From Hemerocallis citrina (Eukaryota > Streptophyta > Magnoliopsida > Asparagales > Asphodelaceae), in assembly GCA_017893485.1 (NCBI GenBank), contig CM030360.1, positions 19,157,708-19,221,707 on the forward strand: a stretch of 64,000 bases of DNA, read 5' to 3'. The translations under genes and the position numbers were made by a program. This document shows, piece after piece, positions 1 through 11,120 of the stretch. How positions within the stretch are numbered: position 1 is the stretch's first letter; each line of letters begins with the position of its first letter. The notes beneath the pieces were generated by a model. That model was not told the origin of the DNA. It did no database searches and was given only the letters and a program-made list of their open reading frames with translations.

Positions 1-249
1 AAGGAGAATTTGGGAGAGTTGAGCTGCTGCACTGCAGGCAGTAGATAGAGATGTTGATTTTTGATGACTGGAAGTTTTCTGGTCGAAGAGGAGGAAGAAG
101 AAAAGGCTTCGGCGATCGATCTGGAGATCTGTAAAAAATATTAGGAAAAAATTGGAAAGTTGAGTGGGATTCATTTGCTGTTTTCTGGGGCCCACTGTTC
201 CAACTAAGTGCGTGCAGACTGGAGAGCAGTTGTGCTGTTTCTTCCTATA
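1..249 (-). repeat. Possible 3' LTR remnant of Copia E
   Basis: This stretch has no credible gene. On the minus strand it lies downstream of the RNase H end of Copia E and beyond the TIR element at 250-1227, so it probably belongs to E's 3' LTR. On the minus strand a TG-starting sequence (TGTTAAGTCAGC, near 1243-1254) follows E's last codons and could be the LTR start. No matching 5' LTR was found near 38 kb, so the assignment is inference. Confidence 0.3.
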
Positions 250-1227
250 AGAGCACCCACAGTCTTTGTTATTTTGTCATTTTATGCATTTTTAGATATT
301 GTAGCCGACACACTCGTCAGGTATTTTGTCATTTTTTACCAATTCCGCTATAGTAGAAATGTATAAATAGCAATGAATATACCAAAATGCATATTATAGA
401 AGACGAAACATTATGTTTCATCTGGATTATTTAAATATATTTTTAAATAATCAGACTAAATTAAAAAAAATAAAAAAAACAAAGAAAAAATTCAGAAATT
501 TGCATATAATGGTTGGACATATAATATGCATATCATGTTTCGTCCAGGCTATTGGGTTCCATTTCCTTTATAAAAAAATTTGCAAATTACCATCATTGGT
601 TACTATGTACAATTATTTAATTTTTTTTGCAAATTTATAAATTGCTTTTGCAATTTTGTAAATGTTTTTGCAATTTTTTTTGGCAAAAAAACTTCCTTAA
701 AACCCGGACGAAACATGGTTATTTGCAACAAAAAAAATCTTTTGGCCCGTATATTTTATTAATATTTTTTTAGTTTCTGACTATATAAATGATTTTTTAA
801 TAGGGTTGCAATCGAGCCGAGCCGAGCCGAATACCTTCACGCTCGAGCTCGGCTCGTTTACTAAACGAGCTCAATTTTGAGCTCGAGCTCGGTTCAAGCC
901 GAGCGTTGACCGAGTTTTGACCATATTCGACCCGAATAGCTCACGAGCTTAGCCTAAAAAAAAAAAAATCAAACTCGAGCTCGGCTCGTTTATGAAACGA
1001 GCTCGATTTTGAGCTCGAGCTCAGTTCGAGCCGAGCTTTGACCGAACTCGAGCCGAATAGCTCGATTCGTTTGCAACCCTATTTTTTAATCACATCAAGG
1101 TTCGTCTATTTCATTTTTAACGAAAATATGCATTTTTTGTCTTTTGATGATTGCAGCATTTCGTCGAAATGGAAAGGTAAAATATGCATTTTCCCCATTT
1201 TTTACCTCAAACGACTGTGGATGCTCT
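250..1227. mobile_element. Non-autonomous TIR DNA transposon, about 1 kb
   Basis: The ends are inverted repeats: AGAGCACCCACAGT at the left, and the reverse complement of AGAGCATCCACAGT at the right. TA flanks both ends (248-249 and 1228-1229), consistent with a TA target duplication. Similar blocks near both ends, such as the ATGCAT-containing stretches around 280 and 1190, continue the inverted similarity inward. The interior is AT-rich with no transposase; open frames here are short and chance-like. A Mutator-like MITE sits inside it. The superfamily is uncertain: TA would fit Tc1/mariner, but a 3-bp TWA duplication (PIF/Harbinger) cannot be excluded. Confidence 0.6.
802..1080. mobile_element. 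Mutator-like MITE with 10-bp TSD
   Basis: A 279-bp element begins AGGGTTGCAA and ends TTGCAACCCT. It is flanked by a perfect 10-bp direct repeat, ATTTTTTAAT, at 792-801 and 1081-1090. The inside is built from inverted and direct copies of GAGCTCG and GAGCCGAGC words (for example near 842-905 and 975-1040) and could fold into a long hairpin. It has no coding capacity. A target duplication of 9-11 bp is characteristic of Mutator-like elements. It is nested inside the TIR element at 250-1227 and is therefore younger. Confidence 0.8.
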
Positions 1228-1286
1228 TAGTATTTTTTTTGTAGCTGACTTAACATGTGTTTGTTTTCCCTTGAACAATATTGTAA

Positions 1287-1587
1287 TCACACACAAACAC
1301 CCTCCATCATCATGTATAGAAGTAGAGATTTCAACCCAAGTATCTTCCTCACTAACCCCATTTCCTCTAAGGTTTTGATAATTAGATCTCTACTCAGTCC
1401 TTTTGTAAAGGCATCAGTCACATTATTTTTCTGATTGTACATCAATAAGGGCAACAGTCTCTTGTTTAATGAGATAGTTCAACTTAGCCTGTCTAAGGCT
1501 CACAACACATCTCTTACTATTGTAAAGAGTGTTGTTAGCTATAATATTTGCAGCTTGGTTGTCACAGAACAGACTGAGAGTGGTTAC
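1287..1587 (-). pseudogene. Copia E pol, RNase H C-terminal fragment
   Basis: On the minus strand this encodes the end of a Copia RNase H domain: a Cys-Asp-Asn-Gln motif (LFCDNQAANIIANN) followed by a region that, after a frameshift near 1425, continues into a T-K-G-L motif and a stop at 1287-1289. The upstream part of the same domain lies at 14981-15500. The two halves are separated by Gypsy element A, and the 5-bp duplication GTTAC (1583-1587 and 14976-14980) marks the split. The frameshift and the insertion make it non-functional. Confidence 0.8.
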
Positions 1588-2173
1588 TGATATGGCTAAA
1601 AATGGGATTAAATCGGGACCGTTCAAATCAGACACGAATCTTAAAGTTCAGGGGTAAAACGGCAATTTCACCTACTAACGGGTCTGAAATCGGAACTGGG
1701 TCTTTATTCAAAGCCCAATAACCCATAAACAGATCTGTTTTACTGGGTACGGGTCCCAACCTGTTACAAACCAGTTCAGAGGGATAAAGAAGAATTCAGA
1801 TTCATAATTATCTCTAAGAAGTGATCTTAACCGCTTCTATCCATTCACACAGGGAAGTAGAAATATATTCATATCTTGAAATGGATCCCTAAGGCGACTA
1901 TAAATACCCCTCTCCTCCCACTATTACCAGGTAATCAATACTTTTCCAGTTTAAAGTTCTTGCTTAATCATTCAGATTACTGACAAGAGCGTCGGAGGGT
2001 GCGTCGCCGGGATCCATCCCGGTGTCTCGCACTTTTTGCAGGTTCGCAGCAGCGGCAAGAGACCAAGTCAACAAGTCGGTGAAGGTCAACAGGTCAACAA
2101 GTTTGCCTCGTTCGTTTTCTCAAGAATCCACAAATTCTATCTGTTTGCTCCCACACTAAAATCAGCAGCAACA
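1588..2173 (+). repeat. Gypsy A 5' LTR
   Basis: This 586-bp LTR has TG...CA ends and matches 14401-14975 along its whole length, with scattered substitutions and small indels (for example near 1860). It carries a TATA box at 1899-1906. The GC-rich block around 1985-2035 is likely the transcribed R/U5 portion. Confidence 0.9.
1899..1906 (+). promoter_or_regulatory. TATA box of Gypsy A LTR promoter
   Basis: TATAAATA is followed by CCCCTCTCC. The same box is kept in the 3' LTR at 14702-14709. It would drive genomic RNA of element A. Confidence 0.6.
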
Positions 2174-2176
2174 TAT

Positions 2177-2194
2177 TGGCGCTATCTGTGGGAA
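2177..2194 (+). other. Gypsy A primer-binding site
   Basis: TGGCGCTATCTGTGGGAA starts 3 bp after the 5' LTR. It closely resembles the TGGCGCCGTCTGTGGGA site of Tat/Ogre-type elements, which is attributed to a tRNA-Arg 3' end. Minus-strand DNA synthesis would start here. Confidence 0.75.
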
Positions 2195-2243
2195 CCAAAA
2201 AAGCAACCCGACCTAACTTCATCAGCGATACTATCTTCAAGCC

Positions 2244-3950
2244 ATGCATCCAAAATTGAAGGGGAAGGCAGTGGTCTCCAACCGAAAAATCACTTCTCTT
2301 CCTCCTCCCCCTCCTCCAGCTCAAGGTGCTCTTCCTCAACAAGCCCCTCCAGGGTCTCGGGGGGCTGCCCAGGAGGGCTCCCGTCCGAGTCGTCCGAAGC
2401 AACATCCTCCCCATGACCATGTCGCGGGTCCCAATCCTTCAGTTGAATCTATGGCTTCTCAAAGCCTTCCTGAGCAGGATCTTCGTCAAGTGATTGCCGA
2501 CCGCCAAAAGGGGGTCGACCTCAGAACTCGACTGAACGGATGGCGAGCCCTTGGGGGAGTCCATCAACCTGAGCACCCAGGGGCCTCAAGAGTCCGGACC
2601 CCCCACCGATCGAGGACTAGAAGATCCCCTCCCCTGAGAAGGCGAAGAGAGTCCCCTCATCATCATCGGCGGAGAACTCATTCGCCAGTAAGCCGAGCCA
2701 CATATAGGGACCGCCAAGCTGGAGAGGCACCAGTCACAAGGGCAGATCTTCAAGACTTCTAAGCGACGGTCTTACGGACCCTCAATATCGCCCCAAAGAA
2801 CGACCAGAGGCCACCTACTCATGAGCTAGCTAGGAGCCACCGCCTTCACACTCTCAGTCCTCGTCCTTCTCCAAGCTACCATCGCCGCAGCCCCAGTCCA
2901 TCCTCGTACGAAGATGAGTCCCGGGGCTCGGCAAGATATGATCAGAAAGAAGACTCAGTCTACCGCCGTCTCCACAAGATGGAGAGGCGCCTCGGCCGAA
3001 TTGACAGGGAAGAAGAGCAACGGGCGATAAACCTCCACTCGGGCAGACCTCTATTCTCCCGCACCATCATGGAGGCCCCCATCCCAGATAACTTCAAACC
3101 GCCTCACTTCGAGTCGTATACCGGGGAGTCAGACCCCGCAGATCACATAGAGAGTTTCAAAACTCTCATGATGATCCACCATGCCTCAGACGCCCTCCTC
3201 TGGAAGATTTTCCCTGCCACGCTGAAAGGGTCTGTAAGAGAATGGTACTCTCGACTCACCTCGGTCTCTATTTTCTCATTCAATCAGTTCGAAGGGCTCT
3301 TCCTTACTCAATTCGTGAGTAGCCGCCGGCCCGAGAAAACAAGTGTATCCCTGGTGACCCTTAACCAAGAAAAAGGTGAACGCCTAAGGGATTACATTCG
3401 ACACTTCACCGCCGAAGCCCGGTCCATTCCCTCCCTCAACCAATCAGTAGCCTCTGCCGCATTCGAGCGCAACGTCACTAATGCCAACCTCAGGGCATCC
3501 CTTGCCAAGAAGCCTTCTCGGAACTTCTCAGAACTTTTCCTTATGGTGGAGAAGTACATACGAGCGGAAGAGGCTCTCAACCCCCTTACTCTTGAGGAGA
3601 CATCTTCCGGGACCAAATGGAAGAACACAAGCGAAGAGGGGTCCCAAAAATCCCAGAAGGACGGCAATGGCCAGTGCCGCCCGACTCCTCGTTTTGAGAA
3701 GTTCACCCCCCTCATTGCTAATATATCAGAAGTTCTTATGGAGGTGGACAAGGAAGGGCTACTCCATGCTCCCCCTAGAATGAATACACTTGGCAAGAAG
3801 AGGAACAAGGATAAGTGGTGCCGCTTTCACAGGGACCACGACCACGATACAGATGATTGTCGGACTCTCAAGGAGGAGATCGAAGAACTCATACAGCGGG
3901 GACACCTGACCAAGTTCGTCCAAAAAGAGGGGGCCGAGCTTCCCCCCTAA
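2244..3950 (+). pseudogene. gag: Gypsy A gag polyprotein, one in-frame stop
   Basis: The frame opens at ATG 2244 and runs to TAA at 3948-3950, interrupted once by TAA at 2760-2762; the reading stays open between that stop and the ATG at 2979. The N-terminal third is basic, with proline runs and Arg/Ser-rich stretches. The central part is a retrotransposon gag domain (PHFESYTGESDPADHIESF..., then LKGSVREWYSRL and IRHFTAEARSIP). The C-terminus carries a Cys/His cluster (WCRFHRDHDHDTDDC) followed by LKEEIEELIQRGHL, typical of Tat-clade gag. Gag would form the virus-like particle and bind RNA. No protease follows. An in-frame ATG at 2979 would allow a 323-residue product carrying the core domain. 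Confidence 0.8.
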
Positions 3951-4189
3951 GAAGCCAACAAACGAACAAAAAGGCCCACCGAGCTTCAAGACTCAGAATC
4001 TCCCAGCTCCTCCCAAGAGGTCTTCACCTTATTGTAGAAGTGGGATCTTGATTTTCAATAAGGCCGATGCTTGTAACTCGGCCAATAGCATGTAATAATG
4101 GCTCGCCCTGTTGAAGCGGCCACTTAGTTTATCTCAATAAAACTTTACATTTTTTTCATTGAAAATTATTGCTCTTGCTTCATCTCTAT
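3951..4189 (+). other. Gypsy A post-gag non-coding spacer
   Basis: This follows the gag stop. It contains an AATAAAA signal (about 4136-4142) that could act as a polyadenylation signal for a gag-only transcript. No protease or reverse transcriptase similarity is seen in any frame. Confidence 0.45.
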
Positions 4190-5400
4190 CTCTTCGAGTC
4201 ACGACTCGCTAAATGGTGAGTTCGGAATCCAGCTTCTTCTACATGGTTGCTCCCACAACTTACTAAGCTCTAACAACGAGTTCGGAGTCTAACACTTGGC
4301 TCGATTCTGCTTCAAATAACTTGCTCTTAAGCGAGTTAGAAGTGGTTCGCCATTCGGAATTGCTCCTACACCTCGTTAACCCCCACTAACAACGAGTTCG
4401 GAGTCCAACACTTGGTTCGATTCCGCTTCAAATAACTTGCTCGTAAGCAAGTTAGAAGTGGTTCGCTATTCGGAACTGCTCCCACAACCGTTGATACTCT
4501 CTTAAAATGACGAGTTCGGAATCCAACACTTGGCTTGATTCCGCTTCAAATAACTTGCGCTTAAGCGAGTTAGAAGTGGTTCGCCATTCGGAACTGCTGC
4601 CACAACCGTTGATTCTCTCACTTAAACAGCGAGTTCGGAGCTGAAGCTCTCCTCTAGAGTTGCTCCTCAAACTCGTCTCCCAAATGGCTCTCTCCTAGAG
4701 TTAAGCTCCGCTCACCTCCAAGGCGGACCTCTTCTCAACAAGTTCGAAGCACAACTCTCTCCTAGAGTTCCTCCTCACACTCGTCTCACAAATGGCTCTC
4801 TCCCAGAGCCAAGCTCTTCACTCCGCTCACCTCTAAAACAGACCTCTTCTCAACGAGTTCAGAGCACAACTCTCTCCTAGAGTTCCTCCTCACACTTGTC
4901 TCACAAATGGCTCTCTCCCAGAGCCGAGCTCTTCACTCCGCTCGCCTCCAAAGCGGACCTCTTCTCAACAAGTTCGGAGCACAACTCTCTCCTAGAGTTC
5001 CTCCTCACACTCGTCTCACAAATGGCTTTCTCCCAGAGCCGAGCTCTTCATTCCGCTCGCCTCCAAAGCGGACCTCTTCTCAACAAGTTCGAAGCACAAC
5101 TCTCTCCTAGAGTTCCTCCTCACACTCGTCTCACAAATGGCTCTCTCCCAGAGCCGAGCTTTTCACTCCGCTCGCCTCCAAAGCGGACCTCTTCTCAACG
5201 AGTTTGGAGCACAACTCTCCCCTAAAGTTCCTCATCACACTCGTCTCGCAAATGGCTCTCTCCCAGAGCCAAGCTCTTTGCTCCGCTCACCTCCAAAGCG
5301 GGCCTCTTCTAAGCGAGTTCGGAGCTCAAAACTCTCCCATAAAGTTACTCCTTGAACTCACTTCAAAGAATGGGTCTTTCCATGGCTCTTACGAGGATCT
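4190..5400 (+). repeat. Tandem array of 115-118-bp monomers in Gypsy A
   Basis: Two diverged sub-arrays lie end to end. In the first (about 4218-4640) the word GAGTTCGGA recurs at 4278, 4394, 4512 and 4631, spacings of 116-119 bp. In the second (about 4650-5340) CTCCTCACAC or a close variant starts at 4771, 4886, 5001, 5116 and 5231, exactly 115 bp apart, with degenerate copies at 4663 and 5348. Both share an AAGTTCGGAG-like word, so they probably stem from one monomer. Apparent small open frames here (for example 4896-5225 and 5137-5355) only reflect repeat periodicity. Tat/Ogre elements are known to carry tandem arrays after their coding region. Confidence 0.85.
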
Positions 5401-6242
5401 TCCTAGCACATCTTCTTCACCTAGGAGTGGAGCTCCTCTTCAAAAATCTCCAAAACCAAACAGCACGTCACCGAGCTCGACCCCCTCTCACCTGGCCGAG
5501 CTCCAAGATGCCGATGTCAAGCTCCGACCCCCTGCCTCGTCGAGCTTCGACCCCTTTGTCAAAGTTGAGGAGTGTTTTGACCATGAAGAAGGGTGATTCT
5601 TCAACCCATTTCTGAAGAGAAGTTGTAGATCTTTGAGTTAGCTTCGAAGTGAGGGGTCGCACGCCCCGATCGGACCACCGTAGCACCGGGAAAGCAGATC
5701 CGACACCAAGCTTCGGAGCTCTTCACCTCTCCAATATGCCGACCCCCTTCCTCGTTGAGATCTGACCCCTCCTCCGTCGTCGAGCTCACCTCGATGAGCT
5801 CCGCCAAGGCCGAGCTCCACTACGCTGAGCTACCGAGCCACAATGCCGGGGTACCGACCTCCATATATGGAGAAAAATGCCGCCGAGCTAGTTTCACTGT
5901 CAGATTGTCTCAAAATTCGTGTCCGAATCTGATGAGCGGCTCAGATCGCGCCACGTCTCCACAAAAATGACAAGATAACGTTTTCTCAAAATCTGAGCCT
6001 CCTGTCTCGTGATTCGCGCCATGATCGTGATCAACCATCCAGATTGAGACACGTAGCTCGGATCTGAAATCTGAGCTACCGATCTACCGAACTGCAAAGT
6101 GGCAAAAAATGCGCCTCAAAATCCGTGCTCGGATTTGCCGAGCAAGAAGCAGCCCACAAGCAAAAAAAAGGAAAAAGAAAAAGAGGTGAAGGGGTTAACG
6201 GGTCGGGCCCAAACCCGTTTGGACCCCAAACTCAAACAGACC
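5401..6242 (+). other. Gypsy A GAGCTC-rich non-coding region, left part
   Basis: This is GC-rich and full of the word GAGCTC and CGAGCTCC variants, mixed with short pieces similar to 13790-13970 (TCTCAAAATTCGTGTC-like and GCGCCACGT-like words). No conserved protein was recognised. It ends at the insertion point of element D; A's sequence resumes at 12725. Confidence 0.5.
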
Positions 6243-7844
6243 TGATGTTGAATTTTTGCAAGTGTACAAAATCGCACAAGTAATATAGTTGAATGAGTAG
6301 AGTGTCGAACCCACAGGGACTAGATATTTTATTGAGTACCGATATCACTAGATTAATCACTATTTCGAAGATCGAATTTAATTAAGGATAAAACAACTAA
6401 ATTAAATTAATCTAATTAAATCTAACTAAATTGGTGAAGAGGGAGAGGGCTGTGAAACTATGAAGCTCTTGTACTTTGTTTAATGGTAAAATTAGTTCTA
6501 GGGCTCTTGGTTCACCTCGTTTATCACACACACAAATTATAATTCCTTACAAATAAAAATATTATCTTTCCAAGTTGTCGACCAAAATCCTAAAGATATT
6601 AACCACTCTATCCACGTAGTCTAAAAATTATTCTCAACTAATTCTTCGCCTGTCCATCAAATTATTAATTGAGATTTTGGATTTCTTAACGGTCACGTCC
6701 TCCAATATACGGTGTTAATCTTTATTAATCATAAATAACCCGTTCGGTCTCTTTATGATTTGAAAAATCATACAAATGTCTATCCACCATGTTGTATGCA
6801 TAAATAATAAAAATTAAAACACAACCAGGAAAAATAGAGTAATAATAAGGACTTAAAATTTGTGTTCTACAAAACTCGGCTACATCTTAGCCTCTAGAAC
6901 AATAAATTTAGTTCATATTTGTTTGGGATTGCATCTAATAAAAATTGGAGAAGAAGAGATACAAAAAGAAATACAAAATTTAATTCAAACCCCTTTTCGG
7001 TCTCAAAAGCCGAACCCGTCAGCAGTGGAGCCACGTCAGCCGAGTCAAATCGCCGCAGTCACGTCAGAAGGGGACTGCCTGTCAGCGCGTCACATCAAAT
7101 TCAGGTCAGAACCTGTCTGCGTCGGTTGTCGCGTCAGGAACAGTACCTGTCAGCGTCGAGCGCCAGGTCAGCACCTCTTGGAACTCACGCGCCTGCTGCT
7201 TCTACTTTTTTGCTTCGAGCCGCGTGCGCCAGGGAAAGAGAAAAGCTGCTGTCTCTCACTCTTCGTTCCGTCCACTGTTTCTTTTTCTTTTTTTTTATTT
7301 GATAGAGTAGCCTTCACCTCTTACCCTTCTCTCCCTTCTTTGCTTCTATTTATAGAGAACGGGAGAGGAGTTAGGGTTTGAATTTTTTTGCAGAAAAGTC
7401 TTTTCTCTTCATTTATTTTCTTCCTTTTTAATCCAGAATTTTATTTCTTTCTCTTTCTTTCTCTTCTTCTTTTCTGCCAACCACGTGCTGCTGCATACAC
7501 AAAATAATAACAGAAATTAGAATTTTTAAATAAAATAAAATTAATTAGTTTAAAATTAATTAAACTAACTACAAATCATATTAGCTTATAAAAATCTTTT
7601 AAAATTATTTGTCGCACTTTTAACTCAACAAAACAATAAAAATTGATAAATCCATTGTTTTACTTTGTTTGTTGATTTTTAGCCACAAATCTTCACTTTT
7701 TGCATCAAAAATATTATTTCTTCAAAAATAATTAATTAAATGAAATCTTATAGAAATAAGATGAATTATAGACAATATCAGCGAAAACAAACAATTTTAA
7801 TTGGTAATTGAGTACAAATATTTGTATATAAATTAGACACATCA
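6243..7844 (-). repeat. Gypsy D 3' LTR
   Basis: This 1,602-bp LTR is nearly identical to 11121-12724 along its length, with scattered single-base differences. The plus strand reads TGATGTTGAA...GACACATCA. A TATA box equivalent (TATAAATAG on the minus strand) is at 7346-7354. Confidence 0.92.
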
Positions 7845-7859
7845 AATACCCCCAAACTT
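7845..7859 (-). other. Gypsy D polypurine tract
   Basis: The minus strand reads AAGTTTGGGGGTATT and directly abuts the 3' LTR. It would prime plus-strand DNA synthesis. The preceding sequence contains CTCGAGGACAAGCAAAATCT, as in element C. Confidence 0.85.
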
Positions 7860-8724
7860 AAGATTTTGCTTGTCCTCGAGCAAAAACTAGAATCATGGAC
7901 ATGGGAATAATAATAGAGTAGGCTCAACCCATCACACTAGGAGATCATATTATGCAAGCATCAAAATTTCAATTAAAAATATAAACAATTGCAAATAAAG
8001 TAAACCTAAGCATACCCATTTTCTCCAGTGCAATTATTTATTCATAATTCCCAATCCAATTGCATTTGTCATGCAATTAATGTAATTGTAGTATGCAACA
8101 ACTTGATCTGTGATTGTCCCTTCTCTCTACTACAAACCGAGTAGCAAACTAGAGGGTTTTTTTTAAAAAAAAAAAATTAATTTTTTTTAGTCTCTTCTCT
8201 AAGTTGTCACTTGCCTTTTGACGCGAATGCAAAACATTTGTGATGAATTCACCCGGTTACTCAACAAGTCACGAACTTAAAGTGCTTTGCATATTCATAT
8301 TTCAAGTTGCCATTTGACGTAAAAGTAAACATTTGTGATGAATACCCCTAGTTACTAAGCAACTCAAAACATTGGAGTAGATTGACTTTATTCATAATTT
8401 TTTATTTTATTATTACTCTATTTACTTAAACTTTGTTTAGGACTAGATCAAAGTGGATAATCACAAGAAAAAGCATCACATTTGTCTTTTATGTATAATA
8501 GCATGACCCACACAATTTTGTAAGGAATTATGAAATTCAATAATCCTAAAGTAAATAAGTATGCTTACTCTTGCTTTATAAGCAATTGTCTATCCCAAAA
8601 AAAAAATTATTTCAATGCTTATCACAATAAAGAACTCAAAAGTGTAATAGTAAGTCTAATTGAAATCCTTTTAAAATTTTGTTTTCCTTTTTTAAAATAA
8701 TAAAAATAAAAATAAATTTGTAAA

Positions 8725-8740
8725 CCTTCCCCCCAAACTT
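8725..8740 (-). other. Second, internal polypurine-like tract of Gypsy D
   Basis: The minus strand reads AAGTTTGGGGGGAAGG, about 880 bp upstream of the 3' LTR. It is preceded by a GAGGACAATGTGATATTC module that parallels the GAGGACAAGC module before the real tract. The same arrangement is present in element C at 22891-22906. Confidence 0.6.
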
Positions 8741-9175
8741 GAATATCACATTGTCCTCAATGGGAAAGAAAAAGAAAAACAAAAAGAATGCAAAGTTTAG
8801 AATTTCTCCCCTGATTCGTCTTTAAATTTCTGCACGCGCAACGTTCAGTATCTTGGCGATATCTGGAGCTGTAGATGTCCAAATGGGCTGATTTTTTTTT
8901 TCGCTGGAAAGCTAAGAAAATTATCTACAATTTCTCTTTGGATCACTTTTCCAGATTCTGATTCCATACTGCTCAAAAACAGCCATTAATGAAGGTGTTC
9001 AAAACAACTCCGCCCGGCGACTTCCAAAATTTATGCAATCCTACAAGATAAAATCAAAAATTAAAATAAAATAAACTAAAAGATAAATCAAAACTAAATG
9101 CAATAAAATAAAACATGGGTTGCCTCCCAAGAAGTGCTAAGTTTTAAGTCTTCAGCCAGACATGGGGTGAGATGG

Positions 9176-10882
9176 TTAAGTAACGCCAAGATCCAACAAC
9201 ATTAAAACATCCTTTCTAATTTTTCTCTTCTTGTATGGATCAGGTTCAAGCTCTAATTTGAGGTGTTTCCTTCTTGATGATGATGTCTTTGACTCCCCCA
9301 CCTCTTTGAATTTATGTTGAAAAAATGAATAAATAGAAGGTTCAGCATCCAAATACATAACATGTTCAAAAATATTTTCTTTTTCGGGTTCAAAAATTGC
9401 TGAATTTATTGGAAATACTTCGATTGGTGATTTTTCAAATCTTGTCTTATGTTTCTCGCCCACAATTAAATGAGTTTCACTTACTTGAATGGATGACTGT
9501 TCTTCAGGAGGAATCTTTATGGAATTAAAAATGTCATACATTACTTGCTCATGCTGAATTTGTTCCTCCACAATTTGTTCAATCTCACTTTGCTTTTCAA
9601 CCACATTCTGTTCTTCATTTTCTTCTTGTGGTTGCTCAATTGTCCTCCCGCTGCTTAGTGTTATTGCCTTGAAATTTTCCATGGGGTTGACAACTGTGTT
9701 GCTTGGGAATGTTCCTGCAGTTTTGTCATTAAAAATATTTGAAAATTGACTTATTTGTACCTCAAGATTGTGAATGGAAGCCGAAGTTGAATTTGTAACA
9801 TTTTGGATTTCCAAATCTGTCTTTTGGATGTATTGTTCTGCCTTTTGCATGTAGTGCATAAACATGTCTTCAAGTGTTGGCTTCTTATCTGGCTGTGGAA
9901 AATTTTGAGGTGGTATAACTGCTTCTTGATTATTGTTCCATGAAAAATTGGGGGTGTTTCTCCATTCTTGATTGTATGTATTTCCATAATGATTGTTTCG
10001 CATTTGAAAGTTTGACACAAAATTTTCATGTTCGGTATTTGATGGAGCAAAAGGGTTCCCCACTTGACAATCTGAACTTGAATGATTTCCTACACAAAGA
10101 TCACAAATCATATTAAAATGAATAGCATTAAAATTCATATTTTCTACTTGTTTAGATAAAATATCATTTTTTGAATTTAAAGTATAAAAAGGATCAAGTT
10201 CAAAAACTCCAGCCACTTTTCTTGGCATTGCTCTCTCTAAAGACCACTGGTAATGATTTGATGCCATTTTCTCTAAAAGATCATATGCTGCTTGGTATGT
10301 TCTGCTCATAAGTGCACCACCAGCTACTGCGTCAACCATAGATCGATGTGTAACTCCCAAACCATTATAGAACGTTTGCATTTGCAGCCATTTTGGTAGT
10401 TCATGATTAGGACACTTTCTCAATAACTCTTTATACCTTTCCCATGCATCATACAAAGACTCAGTCTCAAATTGAATAAATGTTACAATATCATTCCTTA
10501 GTTTTGCTGTCTTTGCTAGCAGAAAATACTTAGTCAAAATTTTTTGTGCAAGTCCCTCCCAAGTAGTAATACTACCTGGTGGTAGATAATATAGCCAAAC
10601 CTTCGCCTTATCTCGTAATGAAAAAGGAAAGAGTCTCAATCTGATCGCATCATCTGATACTCCGTTGTACTTGAAAGTGTCACAAATTTCCAGAAAATTT
10701 GAAATGTGAGCATAAGGATCTTCGTGCGGTAGTCCCCAAAATTGAACAGTCCGATGAATTATTAGAATTATCTCCGGTTCAATCTCAAAATCGTTAGCTT
10801 CAATAATCGGCTTCTTTATGCCTGATTCATAAATTGAGGACATAGCGTAGTCTCTCAAATGCCTATTTTCATCATTCGCCAT
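9176..10882 (-). CDS. gag: Intact Athila-type gag protein, 568 aa
   Basis: This open frame starts MANDENRHLRDYAM at 10882, about 215 bp inside the primer site, and ends ...LMLLDLGVT at 9176 with no interruption. Residues about 80-215 form the retrotransposon gag domain (LFPFSLRDKAKVWLYYLPPG, ESLYDAWERYKELLRKCP, FYNGLGV, GGALMSRTYQAAYDLLEKMA), a strong Athila signature. A zinc knuckle of form CX2CX3HX4C is at residues 260-272. The remainder is Gln/Glu-rich, ending in a basic tail. It should assemble particles and package RNA in the cytoplasm. No protease is encoded, so maturation would need another element. The copy in element C has the same architecture but carries stops and a frameshift. Expression is untested. 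Confidence 0.9.
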   Translation of the reverse strand: MANDENRHLRDYAMSSIYESGIKKPIIEANDFEIEPEIILIIHRTVQFWGLPHEDPYAHISNFLEICDTFKYNGVSDDAIRLRLFPFSLRDKAKVWLYYLPPGSITTWEGLAQKILTKYFLLAKTAKLRNDIVTFIQFETESLYDAWERYKELLRKCPNHELPKWLQMQTFYNGLGVTHRSMVDAVAGGALMSRTYQAAYDLLEKMASNHYQWSLERAMPRKVAGVFELDPFYTLNSKNDILSKQVENMNFNAIHFNMICDLCVGNHSSSDCQVGNPFAPSNTEHENFVSNFQMRNNHYGNTYNQEWRNTPNFSWNNNQEAVIPPQNFPQPDKKPTLEDMFMHYMQKAEQYIQKTDLEIQNVTNSTSASIHNLEVQISQFSNIFNDKTAGTFPSNTVVNPMENFKAITLSSGRTIEQPQEENEEQNVVEKQSEIEQIVEEQIQHEQVMYDIFNSIKIPPEEQSSIQVSETHLIVGEKHKTRFEKSPIEVFPINSAIFEPEKENIFEHVMYLDAEPSIYSFFQHKFKEVGESKTSSSRRKHLKLELEPDPYKKRKIRKDVLMLLDLGVT

Positions 10883-11096
10883 GATAATGCACTGTATGTC
10901 CCGAGATGTAAGTATCGAAATAGAAAAAAAAAAAAATAGAAAAACTAAAAAAAACTAAAATAAGAAAAATAAAAAAAATAAAAGTTAGTCAAAAGAAAAT
11001 AAGGATGTAAAATAATAATAAAATAAAAATAATTACAAAAAAAATCCAAACTAGCAATAATCTAGCAATTTTCAATATCAATAAAAGAATAACTAG

Positions 11097-11114
11097 TCCC
11101 CGGCAACGGCACCA
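11097..11114 (-). other. Gypsy D primer-binding site (tRNA-Asp)
   Basis: The minus strand reads TGGTGCCGTTGCCGGGGA, six bases from the 5' LTR. It has one mismatch to the complement of plant tRNA-Asp (GTC) 3' end. Confidence 0.85.
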
Positions 11115-11120
11115 AAAACT

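Noticed and set aside
4896..5355. Overlapping plus-strand open frames of 67-109 codons with repeated peptides
   Set aside because: The peptide repeats only mirror the 115-bp tandem array; no start context, no family similarity, frames shift between monomers.
6860..7381. Plus-strand open frames in the LTRs of D (also 11738-12184)
   Set aside because: They occur in both LTR copies, antisense to the element, and look like chance reading of LTR sequence.
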